A stretch of 64,000 nucleotides of DNA from NCBI GenBank assembly GCA_024401745.1, contig JAKSKK010000001.1, forward strand, positions 62,001-126,000, in the 5' to 3' direction. A program made the translations under genes and the position numbers. The notes beneath the pieces were generated by a model, which was not told the DNA's origin, made no database searches, and worked only from the letters and a program-made list of their open reading frames with translations. Position 1 is the first letter of the stretch; the number at the start of each line of letters is the position of its first letter. This document shows, in pieces, positions 11,287 through 19,718 of this stretch. The stretch is from Bacteroidales bacterium. Lineage in GTDB: Bacteria > Bacteroidota > Bacteroidia > Bacteroidales > UBA932.

Positions 11287-11343
11287 AATGATATTTGTTA
11301 GATTCAGGCAGCAGTGATTTCGCCGCCTTTTGAAATGATAATG

Positions 11344-11373
11344 CAAATATAGCAATTATTTCCAATTATCAAT
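11344..11373 (-). promoter_or_regulatory. Promoter for rho
   Basis: Minus-strand TATATTTG (11344-11351) matches the -7 consensus, with ATTG (11370-11373) about 18 bases upstream as a -33 element. The -33 part lies inside the last codons of lptD. Predicted leader is about 53 bases. Confidence 0.6.
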
Positions 11374-14115
11374 GTAGCTGTCGCTCTTCTTGAAGCGAAG
11401 CACATCGGCAAGAGTGGATGCGTTAGCCGCGATGCGGAAGCTGTAGCTCTTGTAAGTTCCTGCAGGCACCCACTGGACTGCGATGTTGAAGCAGTGCAGG
11501 TCGTATGAGGCGCTGAACTGAGTGGTGGTTATCTGCTTTGCGATGAAATCGTAACCTGAACTGAGGTTGATGTTCATCTTCGGGGTGAGCTTTATGTTTC
11601 CGCTGGCGCTGATGGTCGCCCTGTAGTTGTTCTTGTTCTCGAGCCTGTGTTCGGCCTCGATGTACTTGTATCCCCTGTTGCAAGAGAACTGTGTGCTGAA
11701 GTTGACGCTCCAGGGCACGTTGGGATTGGTGTAGTACAGCCAGCCGTCAGGTATGTATTCTCCCGTGACAGGGTGATAATAGATCTTGCGGTAGTAGTCT
11801 GCGGCGCCCTGCACTCCTCCATGTCCGCCAGACGAGCTGCCGCCTTCGGAACTTACCTTGGAACCGTCGTTGCCGTTGATGGCGCCCTTGCCTGAGATCG
11901 AGTAGGATGCCGATACGTTGACGTTGCTGAAACGTGCGAGACCCTGGCCCTTCGTGATGGCGAACTCATTGAATCTCACGCCTTTCTCGTCGATGGCATA
12001 CGGGTCGAATCCGGCACTTGCACTGATGTTGACCTTGCTGAACAGGTTGGTGCTCATCGAGGCGCTGATAGTGTTCATCTTGAACTGCTCCGCCAGGAAG
12101 TTGTAGCTGGTGTTGAACGTGAGCTGGTCTATGAGCTTGACCTTCTTGGTTCCTGTTCCGGTCGTGTCGGCGAAGTCGCGTACCTTGGCCTCGAGGTTGT
12201 TTCCTATGGATATGTTCATCGATGCCGCCTCCTTGGCCCCGGCGCCGGTGCTTCCTGTGAAACGGTTGAACGTATGCGTCTTGGTCTGGCCTGATGCATC
12301 TATGTAGTCGAACGTCGTGTAGCCGTTCCATGACTTGCTCAGGTCAGGCGTATAGCTCATCGAGACGGATGGCGAAATGACGTGCCTGATCGCCTGGACC
12401 TTCCTGAACTTGGCGAACAGCAAGGTACCGTACAGACGCGTGCTCATCGATATCGACGCCGAGCCCCTGTGCATCATGCCGAAGGAACCGAACATGTCGC
12501 CCTTCGACTGCTCCACGCGGTTCGTCTCCTCGTTGTACATGGCGTTGTATTCCCGGAAATACCAGTTCATTCCGTAAGATATGCTGGGGTTGAAGCTCAG
12601 GTACTTCATCAGCTGGAATGAAGGCAGTCCAATGCTGAAGTTATGCGTCATGCTGTTGTCGAACTTGTTCAGGAATTCGGGGTTGTTCAGGTCGAACTCC
12701 CTGGCCTTGAAGCTGATCTTGTTCTGCAGCGAGGTGTTGTATCCGAAGCTTATCTTTTCGTAGAACTTTTCCTTTCCGACGCGGTTCTTCTGCTTGAACG
12801 GATAGATCGTGCTCATCGAGAACGTCACGTTAGGCAGGGTGAAGGTGTATGACGAGTCCCTGGAGTTCTGGCTGTGCAGGGCATTGATGCTCAAGTTGAA
12901 CTTGCCGTTCCAGTTATGGCCGTATGAGATTGAGGATGAGACCTGGCTCTGTATGGCCTCGTCGATGGAGCGCGAATTGAATCTGTTGTTCGAAGGGCTG
13001 GAGAAGTTCACGGATGCGCTGAAGCTCGTTCCCGGATGAGCCTTGGAATCCTGCGAGTGCGACCATTTCAGTCCGAAGTTCGACGATTCGAAGTATTCGG
13101 GCGTGCCCTTTTCTCCACCCTTGTCCAAGGAATAGGTGAACGAGAAGGATCCGTTGAACTTGTAGTTGACCTTGTATCGTGAGTTGATGTCGAGCGCCCA
13201 GGAACCAAGGGTGTACACGTCTCCTGTGACGGACAGGTCGAAATAGTCTCCGAATACGAAGTACATGCCGGCGTCACGCATGTAGAAGCCTCGCGTCTGC
13301 TCCTGGCCGAACGTAGGCATGAGCATGCCCGTCGCTCGTTCCGGCCGCTTGGGAATGAAGCCGAAGGGGAGTCCAATGAAAGGAAGATGCACGTCCTCCA
13401 CTACAAGGTGGGCCGGGCCGAAGACCGTCTTCTGCGTAGGCTTGGTCATCACTTTGGCGAGCTCGAGCTCGAGCCAGTAATGTGGATGCTCAAGGTCGCA
13501 GACCGTATATTTGCCCTTCGTCATGTTCACAGACTGGTCCGGCATCATCTTGATGTTCTGCCCCTGCAGGACACCTCCGTCCTCGGTCGTGACCATGTTG
13601 GTGATCCTGGCCTTCTTGGTGTCGAAGTTATAGCGCACCTCGTGCATGTTGTAGGTCTTGCCGCCCTGTTCCATGACAGGCAGGCCTACCCATTCGCCTG
13701 AAAGGGTGTCGCGCACGCCGTAGGCATAGACGGTACCGGTGTTCATGTCGTACTCCATGCGCTCTGCAGTAAGCTTCATGTCCTGGTACGACACGCTCAC
13801 GTCACCATAATAATATATCAGCCTCTGTCCGTCCGAGAACACCTCTACGATGGAGTCTCTGGCTGTGGAGAATGCAGGACGCTCGAGAGAGCTCTTGCCC
13901 AATAGGGCTATGGAGTCTATCTTGTGGAGGGAGTCGGCGACGTGAAGGGAGTCTCTGCGGGCGAGCTCCAGGGAATCAGGAGGAACGACCTTCTTCTCCT
14001 GACGTACGCCGAACTGCTGCCCGGTGCCACGGCCACGCCTTGGCGTCTGGGCCGGCGACAGGAGGCTGAAAAGCAGCAGGACAAGCAGCGTTAATATGAA
14101 TCCCTTCTTCTTCAA
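11356..14115 (-). CDS. lptD: LPS-assembly outer-membrane protein LptD
   Basis: Outer-membrane barrel that places LPS in the outer leaflet. A TTG at 14115 is the likely start: it begins LKKKGFILTLLVLLLFSLLSPAQ-type signal (given here in outline: basic start, hydrophobic core, SPAQ cleavage), whereas the longer frame upstream runs into the promoter and the divergent gene. Residues about 85-280 form the periplasmic OstA-like beta-jellyroll (VEVFSDGQRLIYYYGDV, YDMNTGTVYAYGVRD, GKYTVCDLEHPHYWLEL), followed by the conserved PFIGLPFGFIPKR and RATGMLMPTFG, then a barrel of about 600 residues with many S/N/Y-rich strands, ending DSYIDNWK. A glycine-rich insert (GGSSSGGHGG) lies near residue 770. Predicted mature size about 900 residues. 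Confidence 0.88.
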   Translation of the reverse strand: MKKKGFILTLLVLLLFSLLSPAQTPRRGRGTGQQFGVRQEKKVVPPDSLELARRDSLHVADSLHKIDSIALLGKSSLERPAFSTARDSIVEVFSDGQRLIYYYGDVSVSYQDMKLTAERMEYDMNTGTVYAYGVRDTLSGEWVGLPVMEQGGKTYNMHEVRYNFDTKKARITNMVTTEDGGVLQGQNIKMMPDQSVNMTKGKYTVCDLEHPHYWLELELAKVMTKPTQKTVFGPAHLVVEDVHLPFIGLPFGFIPKRPERATGMLMPTFGQEQTRGFYMRDAGMYFVFGDYFDLSVTGDVYTLGSWALDINSRYKVNYKFNGSFSFTYSLDKGGEKGTPEYFESSNFGLKWSHSQDSKAHPGTSFSASVNFSSPSNNRFNSRSIDEAIQSQVSSSISYGHNWNGKFNLSINALHSQNSRDSSYTFTLPNVTFSMSTIYPFKQKNRVGKEKFYEKISFGYNTSLQNKISFKAREFDLNNPEFLNKFDNSMTHNFSIGLPSFQLMKYLSFNPSISYGMNWYFREYNAMYNEETNRVEQSKGDMFGSFGMMHRGSASISMSTRLYGTLLFAKFRKVQAIRHVISPSVSMSYTPDLSKSWNGYTTFDYIDASGQTKTHTFNRFTGSTGAGAKEAASMNISIGNNLEAKVRDFADTTGTGTKKVKLIDQLTFNTSYNFLAEQFKMNTISASMSTNLFSKVNISASAGFDPYAIDEKGVRFNEFAITKGQGLARFSNVNVSASYSISGKGAINGNDGSKVSSEGGSSSGGHGGVQGAADYYRKIYYHPVTGEYIPDGWLYYTNPNVPWSVNFSTQFSCNRGYKYIEAEHRLENKNNYRATISASGNIKLTPKMNINLSSGYDFIAKQITTTQFSASYDLHCFNIAVQWVPAGTYKSYSFRIAANASTLADVLRFKKSDSYIDNWK

Positions 14116-14130
14116 TCCAAAAAAATTGCT

Positions 14131-14153
14131 TATTTTTGTAAAATACAAAAGTA
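14131..14153. promoter_or_regulatory. Face-to-face overlapping -7 elements for amidase (plus) and lptD (minus)
   Basis: Plus strand TATTTTTG (14131-14138) points to the amidase; minus strand TACTTTTG (14146-14153) points to lptD. Because the plus element lies to the left of the minus element, the two start sites fall within a few bases of each other (about 14140-14144) and each polymerase leaves across the other promoter. The lptD -33 TTG (14174-14176) lies within the amidase coding sequence. Confidence 0.55.
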
Positions 14154-14163
14154 CGAATAATAA

Positions 14164-15306
14164 TTGAAACGCACAATCTGCATAATCCTCTGCCTTGTTC
14201 TTTGCGGCGCCTCCATGTCCGCAAAGGATGACCTTGGTCTGAAAACGGTAGTCATTGACCCTGGTCATGGCGGCAAGGACCCCGGCGCAGTCAGCGCAGA
14301 CAAGAAGACATACGAGAAGAGCATAGTCCTCGACATATCAGCCCGCCTCAGCCGCAAGATAAGGGAGGGCTGTCCCGACGTGAACGTCATCGAGACCAGA
14401 GGCCAGGAGTTCATATCGCTGAACGACCGTGCGGAGAAGGCCAACAAGGCCGGTGCGAACCTCTTCATTTCACTGCACATAAATGCGGCACCGAAGACTT
14501 CCGCAAACGGATTCTCGGTACACTGCATGGGTCAGTCTTCAAAGAAGAACACCGACCTGTACGAGTATAACATGAACGTGTGCAAGCGTGAGAATTCCGT
14601 TATACTTCTCGAGGATGACTACTCGACCAAGTACGAAGGCTTCAACCCCGAGGATCCCGAGTCCAACATCTTCATGCAGCTCATGCAGAATGCATATCTC
14701 GAGCAGAGTCTGAATTTCGCCGGGACGGTGAAGAAGCATCTCCACAATGGCCCCATCAAGGCTGACCGCGGCATTTCTCAGGATCCTTTCTATGTGCTCT
14801 GGAAGACCTCGATGCCTTCTGTCCTTGTGGAGCTGGGCTTCATATCGAATCCTTCCGACCTGGCCGTCCTTCGCGATGCGGAGAACAGGGACAGGATTGC
14901 CGAGTGCCTGTATCAGGCATTCGTGGAATACAAGGCCGCATACGACAAGAGCGTGAGCGTGGAATCTTCGGCTCCTGCAGCTGCTCCGAAGGCCGGGGAG
15001 AAGACAGCCGTAAAGACCGTGGCGCCTGTTGCCGAGGCAGCAGGGGAGACCGAGGTGGATGATACCGTGCGCGAGACTCTCTACGGCGTGCAGATATTCG
15101 CGGTCGGACGCAGAATTGAGTCCGGTGCCCCGGAGTTCCTTGGCTATGAACCTGTGGTTGTAAAGGGTACGAAGATATACAAGTACATCATCGGGGCCGA
15201 CACTGATCTTTCTGTTGTGAAGGAAAGATTCCAGGAGATCAGAAAAAAATATCCTGACTCATATCTGGTAAAAGTAGAAGGGGATACAGTTTCTCTGATA
15301 AGGTAG
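14164..15306 (+). CDS. N-acetylmuramoyl-L-alanine amidase (Amidase_3) with C-terminal SPOR-like region
   Basis: Zinc amidase that cleaves the peptide stem from peptidoglycan glycan strands. The TTG at 14164 starts a clear signal peptide MKRTICIILCLVLCGASMSA; no ATG would preserve it. The catalytic domain shows VIDPGHGGKDPGA (zinc His), the Glu/second His region, NLFISLHINAAP (zinc His) and SMPSVLVELGFISNPSDL (catalytic Glu). After residue 260 an alanine/proline linker leads to about 80 residues (YGVQIFAVGRR to YLVKVEGD) that look like a SPOR-type peptidoglycan-binding fold. It is divergent from lptD across only 48 bases and is the last gene before the dnaA leader. Confidence 0.9.
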   Translation: MKRTICIILCLVLCGASMSAKDDLGLKTVVIDPGHGGKDPGAVSADKKTYEKSIVLDISARLSRKIREGCPDVNVIETRGQEFISLNDRAEKANKAGANLFISLHINAAPKTSANGFSVHCMGQSSKKNTDLYEYNMNVCKRENSVILLEDDYSTKYEGFNPEDPESNIFMQLMQNAYLEQSLNFAGTVKKHLHNGPIKADRGISQDPFYVLWKTSMPSVLVELGFISNPSDLAVLRDAENRDRIAECLYQAFVEYKAAYDKSVSVESSAPAAAPKAGEKTAVKTVAPVAEAAGETEVDDTVRETLYGVQIFAVGRRIESGAPEFLGYEPVVVKGTKIYKYIIGADTDLSVVKERFQEIRKKYPDSYLVKVEGDTVSLIR

Positions 15307-15601
15307 TTGCGTATTTATCCCTTTTCCAATGGCGCAGAAGGCATAAAAAACCTCAAATCGTTAATTTGGAATCATTCTAAACTAAATGTATTTGCAAATA
15401 AATGAGTTACGAGCGTAACATCTTTGTAATATACTGATTATCAGAACTATATAAATTTGCCATTGAGTCTGTTTTGTGCAAAGATATAAGGCAAAATTAA
15501 TTAAAATACAATAGCAAATTATTTTTTTTATCAATTATTTATCCCCAATTTTGCACTTGCAATCCGGCGCATGTTGAATGCGCTCTTTTTGACTGACCAA
15601 A
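15307..15601. other. AT-rich dnaA upstream region, possible origin or dnaA control region
   Basis: 295 bases without a gene. It contains a sequence one mismatch from the DnaA box (TTATCCCCA, 15539-15547), a weaker match TTATCCCTT (15315-15323), an AT tract at 15481-15540, two palindromes (GTTAC-GAGC-GTAAC at 15406-15419 and CTGATTATCAG at 15434-15444) and a -7 match TAAATTTG (15452-15459) that could give dnaA a leader of roughly 137 bases. This fits either dnaA regulation or a replication origin; the sequence alone does not decide. Confidence 0.4.
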
Positions 15602-17029
15602 ATGACCGATCAACAGAGACATATAGCTGTATGGAACGAGTGTCTGCGCATAGTCGAGCAGATAATCGAGCCCCAGCCTTTCAAGACCTGGTTCACACCC
15701 GTGCGCCCGGTGTCTCTCGTCGAGTCCACACTTACCGTGGAGGTCCCTTCAGACTTCTTCAGGGAGTATCTTGAGTCAGCATATCTCGACGTCATCAAGA
15801 TGACGATGAAGAGAGTCCTTGGTGCGGGCGCGCGTCTTGTATATATGATACGTCCCGTGCAGAACCAGCCGGCCATGAACGTTCCCGGTCAGGATGTCAT
15901 CACTCCTACCAACAAGCCCGTGCAGTTCAGCGCCTACATGCCTTCCGGCATCACCAATCCCTTCGTCATCCCCGGCGTCCACAAGATCAAGATCGACCCC
16001 AGGCTCAACCCTATCTACAACTTCGACAATCTGATCGAAGGAGAGTGCAACAAGATGGGAATCACTGCCGGAGTCAATATTTCCGCCGCTCCCGGCAAGA
16101 CTCCTTTCAACCCTCTGTTCATTTTCGGTGGCCCTGGCCTTGGAAAGACTCATCTTGCTCAGGCGATAGGAATTGCAATCAAGCAGAAATTCCCCGATCA
16201 GGTCGTCCTCTATGTGACCGGAAACGAGTTCAAGACTCAGTACATGGATGCAGTGGCTGTGCATAACAAGCTCACCGACTTCCTCGGCTACTATATGAAG
16301 ATGGACGTGCTTATCGTGGACGACATACAGGATCTCATGGGGCAGGGCTGCCAGAATGCGTTCTTCAACGTGTTCAACTACCTGCACCAGAACGGAAAGC
16401 AGCTCGTGTTCACATCTGACCGAGCACCCGTGGAGCTTCAGAACTTCGAGGAGAGGCTTCTTTCCCGCTTCAAGTGGGGCCTTTCAGTCCAGCTTTCATA
16501 TCCTGATTTCCAGACACGTCTGCAGATGCTCCGTTCACGTGCATTCCGTGAGGGCGTATCGGTACCCGATGATGTCCTGGAATACCTTGCAAGCAACATC
16601 CGCACGAACTTCCGTGAACTTGAAGGTGCGCTCATCTCCCTTATCGCATATAGTACCGTACATCCCGGAAAGGACCAGATCGAACTGGCACGCCAGATCA
16701 TTGAGAAGGTCGTGGGTGAGGAGAAGAAGGACATCAGCATCGACAAGGTGCAGAAGACCGTCTGCGAATATTTCAACATCACCAGGGACGACATCCTTTC
16801 CAAGAGCCGCAAGCGTCAGATCGTACAGGCCCGTCAGATTGCGATGTACCTGAGCCGAAACCTCATTTCCAACTGCTCCCTTTCAACAATCGGAGCCGAG
16901 ATTGGAGGCAAGGACCACGCTACCGTGCTCCATGCATGCACCACAGTGGCTGACCTCATGTCGACCGACAAGACTTTCCGCAAGTACGTCACCGACATAG
17001 AGCAGATCATCTCACCTGCAAGACACTAA
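15602..17029 (+). CDS. dnaA: Chromosomal replication initiator DnaA
   Basis: ATP-dependent initiator that binds and melts the origin. Domain I is the N-terminal ~90 residues (WNECLRIVEQIIEPQPFKTWF), domain II a short linker, domain III the AAA+ core with Walker A FGGPGLGKTHL near residue 176, Walker B VLIVDDIQDL, sensor motif FTSDRAP and the arginine-finger region RLLSRFKWGL. Domain IV ends with the DNA-binding signature GGKDHATVLHAC. Length 475 is normal. The ATG at 15602 follows the AT-rich leader described separately; pepD starts 16 bases after the stop. Confidence 0.97.
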   Translation: MTDQQRHIAVWNECLRIVEQIIEPQPFKTWFTPVRPVSLVESTLTVEVPSDFFREYLESAYLDVIKMTMKRVLGAGARLVYMIRPVQNQPAMNVPGQDVITPTNKPVQFSAYMPSGITNPFVIPGVHKIKIDPRLNPIYNFDNLIEGECNKMGITAGVNISAAPGKTPFNPLFIFGGPGLGKTHLAQAIGIAIKQKFPDQVVLYVTGNEFKTQYMDAVAVHNKLTDFLGYYMKMDVLIVDDIQDLMGQGCQNAFFNVFNYLHQNGKQLVFTSDRAPVELQNFEERLLSRFKWGLSVQLSYPDFQTRLQMLRSRAFREGVSVPDDVLEYLASNIRTNFRELEGALISLIAYSTVHPGKDQIELARQIIEKVVGEEKKDISIDKVQKTVCEYFNITRDDILSKSRKRQIVQARQIAMYLSRNLISNCSLSTIGAEIGGKDHATVLHACTTVADLMSTDKTFRKYVTDIEQIISPARH

Positions 17030-17045
17030 TATTCAATTAAATACC

Positions 17046-18467
17046 ATGCAATCTACAAGGGTTCTTGAAATTTTCAAGGAGATTACTGCCATTCCTCGTG
17101 AGTCAGGTCATGAGGAGAAGATAACAGCCTGGCTTGTACAGTGGGCAGAGAACAACGGCCTGGCCGTCAAGACCGACAGCATAGGCAATGTGCTCATCAC
17201 CCGCGAGGCCGCTGCCGGAAAGGAAGGCGTTGCCACGATAGTCCTTCAGGCACACCAGGACATGGTATGCGAGAAGAATGCGGGCGTGGCTCATGACTTT
17301 GCCAAGGACCCCATCGACTATGTGATCGAGGACGGATGGATGATCGCAAAGGACACCACCCTCGGCGCTGACGACGGTATCGGCATTGCCGCAGCGCTTG
17401 CTCTTCTCGAGGACAAGACTCCCACAGGAAAGATCGAGTGTCTGTTCACGATCTCCGAAGAGACCGGCATGGATGGCGCAGAAGCCCTTCAGAGCGGCTT
17501 CTTCACCGGAAAGACTCTCATCAACCTTGATTCCGAGGACGAAGGACAGCTGTTCATCGGCTGTGCCGGCGGACTCAACACCCGCATACGCCTTGATTAT
17601 GAGAGCGCTCCCGTAGCCGACGGACTTGCAGTCCTCAAGGTCCGCATTTCCGGAGGAATAGGCGGCCACAGCGGCGACGATATAAACAAGGGACGCGTGA
17701 ATGCTGTCCAGCAGATGGCCCGTTTCCTCAATGACGAGATTCCTTTCGGATTCCAGCTTGTATCCATCAACGGCGGCGGCAAGCCCAATGCCATTGCACG
17801 TGAGTGCGAGGCCGTGATCGCCGTGCCTCATCCGCGTGCCACCGTACGTCGCGTGCGCGCTTTCAGCGAGACTCTTGCGGAGGAATTCCATGCTACGGAT
17901 CCCGACATCTGCGCAACATGCGAGAAGGTCGCAGGTGCCCGCTTCACGATAGACCCTGATGCGGCATATTGTCTGATCTCATCACTGCTTACCTGCCCTC
18001 ATGGCGTGCAGGCCATGAGCCAGGACATCGACGGCCTTGTGCAGACCTCTACCAACCTTGCTTCAGTCCATAAGCGCAAGGGCTTTTTCGAGATCGTCAC
18101 AAGCCAGCGCAGCTCTGCAACCTCAGAGCGCCGTGCCATCGCGAAGAAGGTCCGTGCCAACTTCGAAATCGTAGGCGCAAGAGTCAAGCACATGTATGAA
18201 TATCCTGGTTGGAACCCCGATATGAACTCACATATACTTGCTTGTAGTGTAGCATCTTACAAGAAGTTATTTACACAAGACCCTGAAGTCAAGGCCATAC
18301 ATGCCGGACTTGAGTGCGGACTCTTCCTTCAGAAGTTCCCCGGCCTTGACATGATCAGTTTCGGACCCACTCTCCGTGGTGTACATGCGCCCGGCGAGAA
18401 ACTTGAACTTGCCAGCATGGACAAGTTCGTTGCACTGCTTGAGGACGTAGTAGTAAACTTTGAATAA
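17046..18467 (+). CDS. pepD: Aminoacyl-histidine dipeptidase PepD (M20 family)
   Basis: Cytosolic zinc dipeptidase (Xaa-His dipeptidase, carnosinase-like). Metal-binding motifs are present: LQAHQDMVCEKN, TLGADDGIGIAAALALLED, TISEETGMDGA, and the dimerisation-domain segment SGGIGGHSGDDI. The C-terminal histidine region appears as SFGPTLRGVHAPGEKL. At 473 residues it is close to the usual 480-490. Its stop overlaps the rpe start by one base (TAATG), suggesting co-translation. Confidence 0.93.
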   Translation: MQSTRVLEIFKEITAIPRESGHEEKITAWLVQWAENNGLAVKTDSIGNVLITREAAAGKEGVATIVLQAHQDMVCEKNAGVAHDFAKDPIDYVIEDGWMIAKDTTLGADDGIGIAAALALLEDKTPTGKIECLFTISEETGMDGAEALQSGFFTGKTLINLDSEDEGQLFIGCAGGLNTRIRLDYESAPVADGLAVLKVRISGGIGGHSGDDINKGRVNAVQQMARFLNDEIPFGFQLVSINGGGKPNAIARECEAVIAVPHPRATVRRVRAFSETLAEEFHATDPDICATCEKVAGARFTIDPDAAYCLISSLLTCPHGVQAMSQDIDGLVQTSTNLASVHKRKGFFEIVTSQRSSATSERRAIAKKVRANFEIVGARVKHMYEYPGWNPDMNSHILACSVASYKKLFTQDPEVKAIHAGLECGLFLQKFPGLDMISFGPTLRGVHAPGEKLELASMDKFVALLEDVVVNFE

Positions 18468-19111
18468 TGAAGATTGCACCATCGCTTCTGGCCGCTGATT
18501 TCCTGCATCTGCAGGAGGAAGTCGAGAAAGTCAACGCATCAGGAGACATACTCCATCTCGACATCATGGACGGCACTCTGGTTCCCAACATCTCGTTCGG
18601 ATTCAGCGTGCTTGACCAGCTGGCTCCTGCCATGAAGGTGCCCATGGATGTCCACCTCATGGTGGTCAATCCTCACAAGTGGTTCAAGAAGGTGGCTGAC
18701 GACGGTGCCTACATGTGCTCCTTCCACCTTGAGGCCGCTGGCAGAAGGTGCAAGGAATTCATAGACATCATACACTCGTACGGAATGAAAGCGGGTATAG
18801 CAATAGACCCTGACGTACCGGTGAAAAAGCTTTTCCCCTATATTGGCAAGGCTGATTTCTTCCTGATAATGAGCGTGTTCGCCGGATTCGGCGGGCAGAA
18901 GTTCATTGAGGTCACTCTTGACAGGGTGGCTGCCATGAAGGCTGAGATCGCTGCCAGGGGAGCCGATGCCCTCATCGAAGTCGATGGCGGCGTCAACTTC
19001 AATAACGCCAAGGCACTCCGTGATGTAGGTGTGGACATCGCCGTTGCCGGAAGCACAGTGTTCCACTCAGACGATCCCGTCGGGGCGGTCACAGCTTTGC
19101 GCGAAGCCTAG
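18467..19111 (+). CDS. rpe: Ribulose-phosphate 3-epimerase
   Basis: Pentose-phosphate pathway enzyme that interconverts ribulose-5-P and xylulose-5-P. The TIM-barrel marks are complete: KIAPSLLAADFLHL at the N-terminus, LHLDIMDGTLVPNISFG with metal His/Asp, MDVHLMVVNP, MSVFAGFGGQKFIE and LIEVDGGVNFNNA. Length 214 is standard. The last 23 bases overlap the end of the convergent birA gene. Confidence 0.96.
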   Translation: MKIAPSLLAADFLHLQEEVEKVNASGDILHLDIMDGTLVPNISFGFSVLDQLAPAMKVPMDVHLMVVNPHKWFKKVADDGAYMCSFHLEAAGRRCKEFIDIIHSYGMKAGIAIDPDVPVKKLFPYIGKADFFLIMSVFAGFGGQKFIEVTLDRVAAMKAEIAARGADALIEVDGGVNFNNAKALRDVGVDIAVAGSTVFHSDDPVGAVTALREA

Positions 19112-19667
19112 ATTCGAAATCAATCCAATTCTTCTTGCAAAGATCCGATATCCGTTCGAGCGTAAGTTCGAGCGGATATTCTTTTCCTGTCAGCTGCTTG
19201 AGCGATACGGGGTTGGGGAGGTCTTCAGGCCATTCGCACTGGTTCAGGTCAAGGCCGATTCCGACTATTGTGGAAGCCACGTTGTGGCCATCAAGCTGAT
19301 TCTCGATAAGAATGCCACAGATCTTGCGGTCTTCGACCCAGATGTCGTTGGGCAGCTTGACCCAGGCGCTGACTCCTTCCTTCCTCAGGAATTCGAGCAG
19401 CACTGAAGTGATATAGACGTTGATTTCCTGTATGTCCCTGACATTCAGGGGAGCGTCGTCGCTGAAGAGCAGCAGCAGAGAGAATGTCAGGTTCATTCCC
19501 GGCTCCGAGCACCATGTATGGTCGCCCTGTCCGCGTCCGGCTGTCTGCCGTTTTGCCGCGACGATTGACAAATTGTCAAGTTCCCCGATGCGCCTTCTGA
19601 GCTCACTGTTGGTGGAATCGGTGCTTTCGCACCACAATATCTTCGCGCGTGCGTGTGTTGGAGCCAT
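19089..19667 (-). CDS. birA: Biotin-[acetyl-CoA-carboxylase] ligase, short form without HTH
   Basis: Attaches biotin to biotin-dependent carboxylases. The ATG at 19667 (MAPTHARAKILWCEST) is chosen because the longer frame runs through the promoter of ftsH and adds no homologous sequence. Motifs: STDSTNSELR, the adenylate loop ...KRQTAGRGQGDHTWCSEPG (normally GRGRxGRxW, here with GQGDHTW), WVKLPNDIWVEDRKICGILIE and GIGLDLN. At 192 residues it lacks the N-terminal DNA-binding domain, so it is a ligase without repressor function. Convergent overlap with rpe by 23 bases. Confidence 0.92.
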   Translation of the reverse strand: MAPTHARAKILWCESTDSTNSELRRRIGELDNLSIVAAKRQTAGRGQGDHTWCSEPGMNLTFSLLLLFSDDAPLNVRDIQEINVYITSVLLEFLRKEGVSAWVKLPNDIWVEDRKICGILIENQLDGHNVASTIVGIGLDLNQCEWPEDLPNPVSLKQLTGKEYPLELTLERISDLCKKNWIDFESRLRAKL

Positions 19668-19675
19668 TTTTGTAT

Positions 19676-19718
19676 TATCTTTGTGTGCAAATTTATACTT
19701 ATAAGCTGAAATGGCAAA
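19676..19718. promoter_or_regulatory. Face-to-face overlapping promoters for ftsH (plus) and birA (minus)
   Basis: Plus TATCTTTG (19676-19683) serves ftsH. Minus TAAATTTG (19688-19695) with minus TTTG (19715-19718) exactly 19 bases upstream serves birA; this -33 lies inside ftsH codons 2-3. Predicted start sites (about 19689 for ftsH, 19682 for birA) cross over, so the two transcription units occupy each other's promoter. Confidence 0.6.

Noticed and set aside
11287..11355. Longer Rho N-terminus starting upstream of 11286
   Set aside because: The added 23 residues are encoded over the rho promoter box and do not resemble Rho.
14116..14268. Longer LptD N-terminus (51 more residues)
   Set aside because: It would run through both promoters and the start of the amidase gene, and would bury the signal peptide.
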